DNA from: Aquilaria yunnanensis | Lineage: Eukaryota; Streptophyta; Magnoliopsida; Malvales; Thymelaeaceae | DNA: 64,000 bases | Direction of reading: 5' to 3' | Assembly (NCBI GenBank): GCA_039654915.1 | Contig: CM077599.1 | Coordinates: 3,660,501-3,724,500 of the forward strand | Shown here: piece after piece, positions 46,101-57,975 of the stretch | Layout of the letters: each line of letters begins with the position of its first letter | Position numbering within the stretch: position 1 is the first letter of the stretch | Notes under the pieces: generated by a model | The model's database searches: none | What the model was told of the DNA's origin: nothing | What the model saw: only the letters and a program-made list of their open reading frames with translations | Translations under genes and position numbers: made by a program

Positions 46101-47873
46101 CACCTCAGGAAACTGATTAGCTACAGGAATGCTCCCCAACTCATCCTCTATAGCTACTCCATTCAACGAGTAATACTCCTCTTCACCCACTACAGGGATG
46201 GTATCTACAAGTCTAAGATGTAAACTCTTAGCACTAGATGCCAACCCTCCTGTGCAAGTCACTCTAGCCCCCTGAGCATCAATGATGTCAACTGAGTGAT
46301 TCGCACAGTTAATTCGTGCCTTGTGCTTACTCAACCAATCCATTCCCAGCACCAGGTCATATGATTTCAACTCAATCACCCACAACTCACAACAAAAGTC
46401 ATGATCACCTAACTGCAAAGGATACCTAGTAACCACTTCATTGGTCACAATAAAACCTCTCCCTGCAGTCCTGATGAGTCTCAACTCACCCGCAATTTCA
46501 CGCTGTAAACTATGCTTATCTACCAAGGCAGAAGATATCACTGAAAGAGTAGCTCCCGTATCGAAAAGCACTCTAACACTACTGCTCAGAAAAGTAAAAT
46601 TACCTCGTACAGCTGGCGGTTCTCTAGCCGCCTGGTTCGTCAAAGCGAAGACTCTTGGGTTCACTGCTGCAGCAACTACTCCAGGCCGGTTCCCAATGGC
46701 AAGCGGTACTGGAGGTAAAGCCCGAGGCGGACCTGTAACTGATCGAACCCTTGGGCAGTCCCTCGCCCAATGCCCTCTCTGACCACAGACATTGCAAATG
46801 TCTGTACCCAGAGTACATGGTCTTCCACCATGGAACCGTCTGCACCTAGGACACACACTTGTCCTCCTCCTCTTGGATGGATCCTGGTTCCCCACCATTG
46901 GTCGCTTTCCAGCACTTTTCCCCAAGTTAGATGGCCCAGCTTCCACCTTTTTCACAGGTGCTCTGGAATCCTCGAATTCCCTTTCCAATGCCAATGCCTT
47001 CTGAACCATCTGGCGATAACTCCTGATGTCAACTGTCGCCATATACCTCCTGAAAATAGGCTTCAGGCCCTGGGAAAACTTCTTGGCTTTCAGCTCATCA
47101 TTACCCAACATGTATGGAGCATACCGGATAAGTGAGTTGTAGCGCTGCTCATACTGTCGTACTGACATCTCTCCCTGTGTCAGATTCTCAAACTGGATCC
47201 TCCTCTGATCCTGTGCAGCTTCACTAATATACTCCTGTCTAAACTTCTTCTCGAAGTCTGACCACTTGAGCACCTTTTTCTTGTGCTCTGGGCGAGTGCC
47301 ATTACTCTCCCTCAACAACTCCATCACATCATCCCACCAAAGACTGGCTCTCCCTCTCAGAAAGAAAGGTACTAGAACCATCCTCTGCTCTGTCTCATAG
47401 CCACCACAAGTAAAGAGGCGGTTCATAACAGACAACCAATCCTCTGCTCTATCAGGATCTCCTGTCCCGTCGAAGCTAGGTGGATCAACTGTCTTGAATT
47501 TTTCTAACAATCTCATTTGATGTGGAGTGTCTCCCCTCCTTGGAGCCTCCATCATCTCTGGTTCCTCAACCTCCTCAAGAACTTGATTTCTGGGTTCCTG
47601 AGCTCTAGGCACTTGCTGTTGCTCAGCATGCCTTTCCTGTTCCTGTTGTGGCTCAACTTCCTCCTGGGCAACACCTCTGTCCCCATAATCTCTGAACATC
47701 TCTGTTACAAGAGTGTTCATACCCTGTGCCACCTGAGCCATAGTCTCAGTCAAACTCTGTAGCACTCTGGATATCTCATCCAACCTCGCCACAACTGGGT
47801 CACTAGAACCTTCACCAGGTTCCCTAGTCCCCCTCGAAATTCCAGACCTAATATCAACCATGATAACCTGCAA
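43137..47873 (-). pseudogene. Tekay-type gag-pol polyprotein with a single TGA
   Basis: One frame of 1579 codons, broken only by TGA at 44874-44876, in the RNase H/integrase linker (between MRQR and WIEYIKDYD). A CGA-to-TGA transition would explain it. Order: gag with a retrotransposon gag domain (about residues 120-300), zinc knuckle C360-x2-C-x4-H-x4-C373, protease DTG at 438-440, reverse transcriptase with FIDD at 769-772, RNase H beginning VYTDASGSG, integrase with HHCC finger (HPGVSK...CLTC), the DDE core (MDFLVGLP, ISDRDPRFTSRFW, HPQTDGQSER) and a C-terminal chromodomain (VKILWSNHSEEEATWE). The stop codon at 43137 lies just inside the 3' LTR. The stop makes it a pseudogene by strict reading, but the gag-to-RNase H part (998 residues) is intact. 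The two ORFs are in the same frame. Confidence 0.93.
43180..43195 (-). other. Polypurine tract of the Tekay-type element
   Basis: On the - strand AGAAGGAGGGGAGAA stands directly before the LTR start TGTTACGG. Confidence 0.85.
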
Positions 47874-47982
47874 CCACAGCCAGACAACATCACCAGATGT
47901 TGGTCAGTACTAACTTCCTAGCACTTGGACTTTACTACCAGATCTCAGTCTAAGCCTCCAATATCCATGAAATAAACCCTTA

Positions 47983-47994
47983 GCTCTGATACCA
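47983..47994 (-). other. Primer-binding site of the Tekay-type element
   Basis: On the - strand TGGTATCAGAGC, the exact complement type used with initiator tRNA-Met, seven bases inside the 5' LTR end. Confidence 0.92.
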
Positions 47995-48001
47995 AAAACA
48001 C

Positions 48002-50509
48002 TGACACGATCCCCGTGCCCCTGCCCGGGATACCCTGTGAGCGTTTGTCTCACGGTGGATTGTAATTGGCTAGCTGGTTATGTGTGTGGATTAAATCCAA
48101 TGCTACTAGTTGATTAACCTAGAAATGCAATATGTATGCACTTATGCTTTGACTTGGTTTATTAAAACCATAAAACATTTAATCATTTAGACATTTAGCC
48201 GGCTAGGTAAAATTCTATATAAATAAATACAAAAGGCCAAAGCATATCAAAATCAACCTTTGAGTGATTAACTACACATACACCGCTCGTGAAAGCATTT
48301 ATACATAAGTAACTAATGCTCTCACCCAGAGAACAATCCCCTGAGTCAAGGACTCTTTATAACATAAATACTGGAGGCAAAATAAAGTACTGTATCAAAA
48401 TACAAGACTTTGCTGAGATCTTTTACCCTAGCTCCCACTTTGGACTCCTGTCCCAGTGGCGAGTCTCACAAGTCCTTTGCCAAGTGCTACTAGGCTCTGC
48501 AGCCAAAGGAAGAAGCAAGTTAGTACCACAGCCTGACCAACAGACCAACTAAACACTTAAGCAAGCTAGAAACTTAAAGTTTCTCAACTACCGTACCTTT
48601 ACAGACAAAAAGGTACTACCGTGATAATCCTCAGTGATTATCCGGTCCTGCTACTCCAGACTCTGCATAACAAACAGGGAGTGAGAATTCAACATTCTCA
48701 GTAAGGGTCTTCGATGTACCTGCAAGAAAAAGCTAGGACTCTGGCTGCGAGCTCACACAGCATGAGGGTACTAGTCATATATATATACTAGGTCCGTAAA
48801 CCTCTCCTCAAGTAGTCCTCTGTATCAGGCCAAGTGTAATCACTTAGCAACCTGACACATATACAGGCCAAGCGCAATCACTTAGCAACCTGAAATATAG
48901 GCCAAGCGCTATCACTTAGCAACCTATCATATGGCTCAAGGGCGAACCTTAGCAAGCCTCATTCAAACATAGAACCTCTCACCTAGTTGTTATGCAGGGG
49001 AATTTATGATGGGACTTGTAGACTAGGCCGCAGGGCCTCTTTGATGTAAACTATATGAACAAGGTTTCGCCTCGTGGCCTCGTGGCTCCGGCACGGCTAG
49101 GCCGATGAGGGTTCTAAACCTCTCACCTGAGCTATTGATAGCTAATTAAGTTCAATTGCAACATTTGTTTCCTTACTTGTTGCCTAAGCAACTTACTTAC
49201 CTCAAATAGTTCAAGAAAACTCATACTTCTGGTGGGACTTTCGGAAGTCTCGGAGTACCATCGGGATCCTCGGACCCTTAGGCACGTTCCGAACCTTCCG
49301 TAGTCTCGGTCGGGTCAACGCAGCAAAAAGTCAAACCCCCCATTTTTAGGTGTTGGCGCCGCGTCGCCAAAGGCAAAAAGAATTGGCGACGCGTCGCCAA
49401 CGAACAAACGCTCTGTGAAGAAAAATTGAATTGGCGACGCGTCGCCAATTTTCGGGCCAATTGGCGCCGCGTCGCCAATTCTGCAGAAATGCAGAATTCG
49501 GCCGTTTGCTGCTACGAACTTTGGCAACCAAATACATATAGCAAACATGCATCAAAAGTTACCAAATTTCATACACATGAAGTACGTGTTGCAAGGAACA
49601 AAACCAACTATCAAAGCCAAACTATGATGCATTAGAAACATCAAACCAATCCTTCGAATTTAGCTAGTCCATCATAATTCCCAAAAACGTTTCTTCACAC
49701 CATAACCAAAAATTACTCAACTTTCTCAATCCATTTCAATCCAAAAGCAATCCAACAACTTAAAAACACTTTCTCCCTTACCTTAACACCAAGAACAAGC
49801 AAGAATTCGAACCCTTCCTCTTCCAAACAAGCTTCCAAAGTTCTACACAATTTCAAACCAAAACAAAGCTCTAAAACATCAAAAACACCTCTTCCAACCA
49901 AAACCCAAGCTTCCAATCAATCAAATAACACGAATTCAATCAAGAACATGAATCATACCTCGTTCAAAAACAGGGGATGGAGAAAAACACCCTTTCAAGC
50001 TTCAAAAACAAGGATTCAAGCTTGAAAATGCATCCTCCAAGCTTAAACACTTCAAACCACACCTTTTGGCACCAAAAGCTTTTGATTCCAAGCTTAATTT
50101 GAGAGAGAAATGGAGTGGAGAAGCTGGAAAACGGGTTATGGCAGCCCAAACCCCTCTTCCCTCTTCTTAAACCCCACTTAACCCTTCAAACCACCAAGGT
50201 TTCAAGTTAAGTGCAATTAGGTCCCCCATCTTTGTAACTTAACAGTTCTTGATTAAATTCTTGTCTATTTGTTGAGTTTGAGTTAAGGTTAAAAGTTACG
50301 TTCTAAAAATTCATTTTAAAACACTCGGGACTCGTCCCGGCCACTCAGGGTGCAAAATTACCATTTTGCCCCTGAACTTAGTTCAGAGCTTTATTCTTGT
50401 CGGAACTTAGTGAACTTTGGCAAACTTCTTAATTCTTGCTAGGCAAACTTAAATTAAACTTCTAAACTAAATTCTAAAGTCCTTACCTCCCTCTAGAAGG
50501 GCCGTAACA
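48002..50509 (-). repeat. 5' LTR of the Tekay-type element
   Basis: 2508 bases. Left copy and right copy are offset by exactly 7330 bases with no indels noticed. Palindromes at 49353-49478; tandem motif at 48829-48970. Confidence 0.95.
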
Positions 50510-50514
50510 GCAAC

Positions 50515-51833
50515 TATGGTCAATATTGGTTATTTTTCTTTTACTTTTTTTGATTTGCTTCCTGACTAACATAAATAAATTTGAACAATACTCAAAATCT
50601 ACTATAATATAATGCCTCAATTCTTTAATGAAATGAGAACTTCCATTGTGTTATTTGATGCTGTATAACTTGGCAATGATAATATGTATGTCATCCATAA
50701 CATAAGGGAAAATAGAACTCATTGTTAGTGTTAGGAGAGCCAGACAGCTAATCAAATCCTTGCCGGCATATAAATGTAATCGACAAAGGAAAAATACAAA
50801 AAGAAATTTCAAGAAAAGCATCAACAATTTATTTCAAGTAATAACATAGTTAATTCATTAAATTTTAATAAATTAACCTAATTCTATTGTCATTCTTTGA
50901 TTTGGTCCAACTAATCCAGCCATCCATTTGTTTTTCCCATTTTGAGGCTACTCCAAACACTTTGAGTTTGAATGTAAAATACACTTTTGACATTTGAAAA
51001 TCTACTATTATTTCATTTTTTTCAAATACAATATTGAAAAAAACATGTATTACATTCACAAAAATTATAAACTGATAATTTAAATTATCGACTCATCTTA
51101 AATAGTTATAGATAGTTTAAATTTACAGTAAGACTTAAAAAAAAAGTGCAATATGTATTTGTGTGTGTGTGTATTTATATATATAACATGTTTTAGACAT
51201 TTCTCATAACATAGTGAATATGATGCTGGCACATGACATATCTTCCATTTATAATAAGTTAACAACAATTTTTTTCACCAACAATCCCAAAAATACCATC
51301 AAATCTCCAATTCAAACTGATATTGCCACATGACATACTTTTAATTTAAAGTTTTGAAAGTTCTACTTGCTTTGGGATACAATCATTTACGATCAAAATG
51401 AGATTTTAATTGTGATAATATTATAATATGAATAGTATCTGTTTCAAGAATATGTTCAGATCATTATATAATTCATTTTTTATTAAAAAAGACAAGAACC
51501 ATGGCAGTTTTATCCAATCAAAAAAGATAATATAATTATCTGACTTAATTTTTTTTTACAAAAAAAAAAAACACTCATTAATTAAAGGCTATTTAAACAT
51601 ACATTGATGTTGTTACAAAGTTATTCTATTCACTGAAACATCTCATTAATCAATATGATCAATATATCAAAAAATTGCACTGCTACGCGAACATCCTAAA
51701 AGTAACTAAGTAAGTGTCATTCTTATGGAGAGTGTTCATCAATTTGAGTGGAAAATTTATGATCTTCAAGGACTACACAGTAAAAATGACAAACTCAAAT
51801 GAAAGTGCAATTGGTATGCATATGTCAATTTTA
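50515..51833. other. Gene-poor AT-rich region
   Basis: The first about 100 bases continue the LINE relic interrupted by the Tekay element. The rest has a short GT microsatellite at about 51160 and no recognisable gene. Confidence 0.4.
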
Positions 51834-52077
51834 TAATCCCTCCATTTCATATTAGCTGTCCCTTTTACATTTTTTTACTAAAGTTTGACTTGAATATATT
51901 TATATTAATATGAATTAAAAAAATTCTAAAAAATGATATTTAGAAACTAGAATCTTTAAAGTTTCATTTTCATGTAAAAATTCCATATTTTTATAATAAA
52001 TTTTAAAAGAAATAAAATCATAGATTAATTGCTGTGAATAGTAAAGATGACAGCTTTTGTGAAACAGATGGAGTATC
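51834..52077. mobile_element. Stowaway-like MITE
   Basis: Starts ATCCCTCCATTTCATATTAG and ends, as reverse complement, ATACTCCATCTGTTTCACAA, with GCTGTC following on both sides (about 26-base imperfect inverted repeats). TA flanks are present. The CTCC start and TA duplication fit Tc1/mariner-derived Stowaway elements. Confidence 0.65.
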
Positions 52078-52639
52078 AATTTTTATTTTTTTACCAATAC
52101 TCGTAATATTCAAATTATGATTTACTTATAATAATTAGATTGAAGAGAAATTTAAATTACTGGAGAGAAAGGACAAGAAAATGTTTCCTGGGCAACTTAC
52201 AAGCGAACCATCAAACACATTCACTACTATAAAAAATGAAGAATTTATGAATTTCAAGATTCCCCCACGAATTTGCTTGAACGCAATAAATGTTGTTGTT
52301 GTTGGGGAAGATGATGATCTAATCAATGCAAGAAAATGATGGTGCAAATTAATCAAGATTTATATTTCCTAGAGGCATTCTATTTAATGATACATAATGC
52401 AATGTTTTTTAGGTTTAGGATTATTGACTTTTTTTTTTAGGTTTAGGTTTGTTACAATCAAATAATAACTCAATCTTATTTCATGTCAATTTCATATGCA
52501 CATTTCAGCTCCAAAATAATAGTTTGTCGCTATGTGATTGAAATGATACAGTTAAATGAACTATTATCAATTATTAAAAAGTTTAACTTTAAAATGATGG
52601 AACTGAAAACCAATTTAAAAGCAATATAGATTTTTTCTT

Positions 52640-52868
52640 GTTACTCAAAAGTAGTTGTGCAAATGTATAGCACCGGTTAAAAGAGTACTTAGATATCTAA
52701 GACTATGGCTATGGGAGAAGGGGAAATCTACTTTTTTGGGACTTGAAAAGCCACTGAACCAACCTATGTGGCATTTAAGGAAAAAGTTGTGAAGGTGGAG
52801 TTCGAATCCTTGACCTTGGCCAGGTGTCCTCATGTCTTAACTACTAGCTAGGTTAAGGCGCTCAAGAC
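52640..52868 (-). mobile_element. tRNA-derived SINE-like copy
   Basis: On the - strand the head reads CTTAACCTAGCTAGTAGTTAAG, split here as an A-box-like TAGCTAGTAG, followed by GGATTCGAACTCC (B box) about 35 bases on. The stretch AGTAGTTAAGACATGAGGACAC matches the copy at 40190 (AGTAGTTGAGACTTAGGACAC) in part. The 3' end is unclear. Confidence 0.4.
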
Positions 52869-53685
52869 AAAGCAATATAGATTCAATGTCCTATATTATC
52901 AAACCAATTTCAACGACCTTATATTATCAGATAAACAAAAAAAAACTTAACCAATTTCATTCAAATAAACATGCTTATAAGATATGCAAAAAAACTTAAA
53001 CCCAATCCATTAAAAAACTTAAACACACATTCGAAGTTAACTCATATCTATGGTTTTGCATATATCAAAGTTCATTATTATCATAGTGCTATTGTAATCT
53101 GCCTTTGAACAATAAGAAATTGTTTGCATTGTTATCACAGAATTTTGGGTATGCATGTATCATGTAAGTTTTATAACTATTAGTATAAATACTTACTTAA
53201 CCTAAAATTTTCTTCAAAACTAATCATCTTATGTGTTTTAACATCGAGAAACTTTGTGAATTGTGATCATCGCAGAGCTGGTTTGACAAATGACACATTG
53301 TTATATGCTAATAACATTGAGACTTCCCAGAGATTATATTTTTGTTAGTAATACAATTTCTTATTTATTTTTCAAATTCAAAACATTACAGTAACAAATT
53401 CCTATGTTATAAAACATTACTATAGTACACTAATTTAGGAGGAAGCTTAGGTGAAGTAAGTTAACGATGATGATACATCTGAATGAAATTATTATTTTTA
53501 ATAAAAATATTTTATGTTGATGGATAGATATGTTAGCGATATTCAAAATAATGTTGGTATAATTTGATAATTTTAATTTTATTGTTTAATGATACATTGG
53601 TCTTAATAATATTTGTGTACTATACATACATACATACATACATACACACATACATATATGTGTGTGTGTGTGTGTTTATATATAA
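52869..53685. other. Gene-poor AT-rich region with microsatellites
   Basis: No gene recognised. CATA/CACA and TG microsatellites at 53623-53675 partly pair with each other. Confidence 0.4.
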
Positions 53686-54766
53686 GGTAAAGTCCACCAG
53701 TGGTACTCTAGTTTGTTCTATCGAACTACATCATCTTATATTGTGTGTCTTAATTTAGGTACTTTTAATTGATTTTTCCATTAAAATGGATAAAAATTGA
53801 TGATATGACATTAAATAAAATTAAAATAAACTTAAAAAACAAATTTAGTCCTCAAACTTTCCAAATCACTAATTCTAATCCCTTGAACTTCCACCAAAAT
53901 CAATTGAGCTTTTTAAACCCCCAAAACCCTAACTTCTCATCTGCCTATGTCATCGACGAGCAATTTCGCAATGTCTCAACTTCCCTTTCACAGGTTTCAT
54001 TGCCTTCCGCAGCCCCTCGATCCCATCCCTGATCCCCACCTATCCTCCTCGATCCCATCCTTACCCTCCATAGCTGGCGAAGGAACTGCTGTTGACGCTA
54101 CAAACCAAGCAAGCAAAGGAGCTGCCATTAGTCTCCACGAAGATCACCATTTGCTGCTTGATGCAACATTGCCCAGATCCTCTTCTTATTGGCGGCAGAG
54201 ATTGGGCTTCAGATTGGTGGCTTGGGCTGGGCGACGACAATAAGGGTGCACAGACAATTGGGCTTCAAATATAGACAGGCTGGGCAACGACAGGTGTCAC
54301 CATTCTTGTCGATCGAGTGTCAGACAAACAGACGATTGTCACACTCCTTCTGTTCTTTGATCAAGCATCATAGTAAAGACTTATAATGTCTAGACCGTAG
54401 CTAATCAACAAGTGCTTGGGGGATGATGGCAATGACATGGGAAGAAAGGGCTAGGGATAAAACAGATGGAGGATCAGGAATAGTAGATTTAGGCTAGAAA
54501 ATAGTAGATTTAGACATTAAGGTTTAGAATTATTGATTAGAAAAAATTTGAGGACCAAAATATTTATTAAAACTTTATTTTAATGTTAATTAATGCTACA
54601 TTATCAATTTTCATTCAATTTAATGACAAAATCATTGGAAAGTACTTAAATAGAATGCACAATATGAGATTAGATAGTTCAATAGAATAAACTTGAAGGT
54701 TTGATTACCCATTTTAGGACACAAAATAAAAAAAAATAAATTAGGATACTCCGGTGGATTTTACTC
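53686..54766. mobile_element. MULE/foldback-like element with ~200 bp inverted ends and GC-richer core
   Basis: Left end GGTAAAGTCCACC; right end, reversed, GAGTAAAATCCACC. Further inward the arms keep pairing: TTCTATCGAACTA / TTCTATTGAACTA, TCATCTTATATTGTG / TAATCTCATATTGTG, AAAATTGATGATATGACATTAA / AAAATTGATAATGTAGCATTAA (in part), and TTTAGTCCTCAAA / TTTGGTCCTCAAA. Total arm length is about 200 bases. The core (53880-54480) is markedly less AT-rich and contains overlapping ORFs (53947-54243 and others) with no family match. Long inverted ends around a gene-like core recall Pack-MULEs. No target duplication is clear because microsatellites abut both ends. Confidence 0.6.
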
Positions 54767-56617
54767 TCTCTCTCTCTCTCTCTCTTTCTCTATGTAAACT
54801 AGTTGACCATAATGAAAATTTTGTTGTTGTCAATAAAAACAACATTTCAAGTACTCCTTTCACCACATTGTCACATTTGGAGCAATGTCAATGCCCTCTG
54901 TCTATTTCTCTCAAACGAAAAGGACTTGCAATAAATTTTATATTCACAACAGACGGTTCTCGCATTATTATTTCAAATTCAGTTTAATTAATTCTAATAA
55001 GAGTGAAAGGGATTGGTATAATTTCTATCGTAGAAGGAACGAAAGCTATGCGACATTTATATTTTGCTAAAAAAGATGGAAAATTTTCGAAGATTTATAT
55101 CTTGTGTCAGCATTATATTTATAAAAAATTTTCTAACAGTTACTAATTAAAAAAATACTCAATCCTTTTCAAATGATTGTAACATTTTTCTATAATTCAA
55201 TAATTGTTTTGTATCCTTTCAAAAGCTTTGACTTGTAATTCATAGTGTGTGCGTGTGTACGTAACTTCCAAAAAGCATCAAAAGAAAAATCTATAAGGAA
55301 ATAAGTGATAATTGGTGTGCTATAAATGGCAGTGTCAAACTAGGGGGCAACTCCAAATTCCTTGTCGAATAATTTTTCAACCACTCTTCAAGGAACTTTC
55401 CTCTTTTGCAGAAAATAAATACGAATGTTTTTCTATATACTCAGAAATACAAAAAATTAAGAATGGAAAAAAAATACTAATCGAAAATGGGAGACTTAAT
55501 TCTGTAATTTTCGATCTTTATTACGTGAAAGACACAAGAGGAGTCAATATTTGTGCATCTCTATCTCTTCATCTCCTTTAGAGTTTAGCCCCATTAATGG
55601 CGTAAGTGGTGGACTGGGGACGAAATCTACCTCTGCCCCCTCTGCCGCTGCCTCTCATCTGAATCACTTCCTTTTTCCTTTCTCTTTTTCTTCTGCCAAG
55701 GAAGATCAAACCTTCACGCAAGTCCTTCATTTTCCTGGGTTTTTCCTCTCCTCTCTCTGGTAGTTCTGTTCTGCGCTTTCTTCTTTGCCGTCATAAAGAT
55801 AAACCTTTTCCCTTAAACTAGCGTTTTTGTTAATTTTCATGTCTTTGTTTTGCATAAAGCTGCTTCCTTGGGGGTTATTGACAGATGGGTGATGGCTTTT
55901 TGTAGTTCTGACTGGAGACCCTTCCACCTTTCCCCCGCAGTTGTGTCTAGAATCTCAGGTAGAATCATAGAATCAGGTGATCAGCTCCTCAAAGCCATAT
56001 AGAATGATTGAAATTTTGTTTGGGAAGCTTGCTAATCAAGTTTGGTTAGCGGAAGAATGTTTGTCATTCTTGTTTCCTTCCTGGTTGGATCAGCTTCCTT
56101 TTGGATGAATACCGGTGACAAGCGTGTTCTAGCTCAATTCTTGAGAATGGCCTGTCAAGAAGTGAAGTCTCCATAGCTTCTGCCGACATAGGCAATTTAC
56201 TGAATTTGATTCAGTTTCTGCACAAATTCACGCCTTTGAATTGCATTAAATTGAACTAATCATATATGGTTAAAGACTCCTTGAGACAGCTCCTTGTTTA
56301 TGAATTAAACTGCGTTGTGCTCTTACGATGGAAACAGGAACCTGACATGCTGGCCACTTAACTACAGATTCAACAACACCAGATACTCTGCATCAGCAAA
56401 CATGGATCAAAGCAAGTGACCTTTCTTTGATTTGTACTGCTTTCTGTGTGTGGGGGCACTCGTGCCATCATTATGCTCTCATTTTCGGGAGATGGCACGT
56501 TGAATTTGCACTGACGCTTAAAAAGTTGTAATTTATTGATTAGCATTCTAGCATATTAAGCTCACATACTTTTGATCAGGAAAATTGTTACATGTATAGC
56601 TAAGAGAACGTGAGAGA
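54767..56617 (+). promoter_or_regulatory. Upstream region and leader of the L18a-like gene
   Basis: 54764-54790 is a CT microsatellite. From about 55590 the composition changes to CT-rich leader-like DNA, and TTTTGATCAG at 56571-56580 looks like the acceptor of a 5' UTR intron shortly before the start codon. ORFs here have no family match. Confidence 0.4.
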
Positions 56618-57505
56618 ATGTTCAATATGCGAAGAGAAATGAACCCTGACATTCCTATGTCTTATCTCACAGGTATTGCCTTGGAGGAGAAGAAGTTGAG
56701 GAATGGTCTCGAGCTGGCAACGCAAGTCTCAGATAAGAATCTTGATCTTCAGAGACCATCAGCTCGATATTATTCAGTATTTAAAGGTGAAAATGTGGCA
56801 CAACATTCTTACATATTTCTAGAAATGGCGTTTGGGATAGAGGGAATGTATTCAGAGAAACAAAGGATCAATTGAAGGGCGTTCTAATGATTGTAGGGCA
56901 AGTACCTGATGTAGAAAAAGGCAGGTATACCCTTTTGAGAGACGAGGATCAACCAGGAATCTACGATAAACCTCTTCCATGTTTTGGCTGTGGCATTGGA
57001 TGGTTTTCGTGAGTATTCATTCGCACTTATCCTTTAGCCCAGTTCTTGTGCCTTTGGCCTCATTTTTCATCTCTATTTCAGATTCCTATTTGGTTTGGTG
57101 TTCCCCTTGATGTGGTACTACGCTACAATTCTTTATTTTGGAAATCACTATCGAAAAGATCCTCGGGAGAGAGCTGGCCTTGCCGCTTGTGCAATCGCTG
57201 TAAGTACCAACTATGGCCCCCATTCGGTAATAACGTTAGCGATTAGTATTAGAGTTTTGAAAAAACTATCCAATGGTAACTTTTAATTTTTAGCTTCAAC
57301 GTTTTAACCTTAACAACTGAATAAATTATCTAAAACTCTAATGCTAATCATAAAAATTGTTCCTAAATGAAACTTTTGTGTGCTTGTGAAGTGCGTACAA
57401 CTCAGCGCTTTAAGCTGTTGGTCTTTTTAACACATTTTGCTTGACTTGCAGGCAATGGGATGCTCTGTTGTGTTGCTGGTCATTCTAGTTATTCATCTGT
57501 TATAA
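56618..57505 (+). CDS. 60S ribosomal protein L18a-like membrane protein
   Basis: Four coding exons: 56618-56786, 56897-57008, 57082-57199, 57452-57505; 150 residues. Members of this plant family carry the L18a-like name but are small membrane proteins, not ribosome parts; their function is poorly known. The N-terminal part (DIPMSYLTGIALEEKKL, LDLQRPSARYYSVFKG) is cytosolic and conserved in one subgroup. A cysteine-rich LPCFGCGIGWFS leads into the first membrane span (FLFGLVFPLMWYYATILYF). A basic loop (YRKDPRERAG) and a second span (LAACAIAAMGCSVVLLVIL) follow. Either the ATG at 56618 or the one at 56627 may start it. Intron 3 contains a MITE. The gene is tail-to-tail with the LYAR gene, 470 bases apart. 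Confidence 0.87.
57212..57372. mobile_element. Small MITE in intron 3 of the L18a-like gene
   Basis: About 160 bases from GGCCCCCATTCGG to CCTAAATGAAAC. It aligns with the reverse complement of the element in CFIS1 intron 3. Insertion is in the 252-base last intron, which without it would be about 90 bases, a normal plant intron size. Confidence 0.65.
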
Positions 57506-57975
57506 ATTCCACACGTCCGGTTACAGCTTCTGTGATTTTGTATACGTCAAAACAAACATCATACCAAGTGCGATTTTTTACATGTCAAAATAAACATTCA
57601 AGAAGTCCCCTAACATAGATAAAGGAAGCGCAAGTGTATCTGGAGTTCTGGCTTTAATTCCTTAATGGAAAAACTTTTGGCTCTTGTTACTTGCACATCC
57701 GTGTACTGAGTCTACTGACAATAATTCTGGAATCACAAAGAAGTCGTTCTCAACGGGCCTGTGCCCATGTGTTCAAAATTCCCCCATGACTTGGAGTGAT
57801 TACAAAATATCTTCCTGCATAGCTTCCTTTAACAGAAAGAATCAAGTTCACAGATAATGAATATCCAGGAATGACTCGTTCGATTCTCCAAATGGAAACA
57901 CATCAAAAAGGGTAGCCAACGCCACTTCTCGGAAAACCTAGAGAAGTCAGTTCTTGAATTTTGTTGCAAAATGAA

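Larger units (their letters stand above)
40672..50509 (-). mobile_element. Young Tekay/Del-type Ty3/gypsy chromovirus
   Basis: Complete 9838 bp element on the - strand. Both LTRs are 2508 bp, and the element is flanked by a perfect 5 bp duplication GCAAC (40667-40671 and 50510-50514). Read on the - strand it begins TGTTACGGCCC and ends ATCGTGTCA. It has a PBS, one long gag-pol frame, and a PPT. In the parts I compared the LTRs differ at six sites, all transitions (at 41335, 41877, 41910, 42060, 42071 and 43036 in the left copy, approximately), which means a very recent insertion. The chromodomain at the end of integrase puts it among chromoviruses; LTR start and size fit the Tekay/Del clade. 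Confidence 0.95.

Noticed and set aside
46441..47762. Several + strand ORFs opposite the Tekay gag-pol
   Set aside because: Shadows of the long - strand frame.
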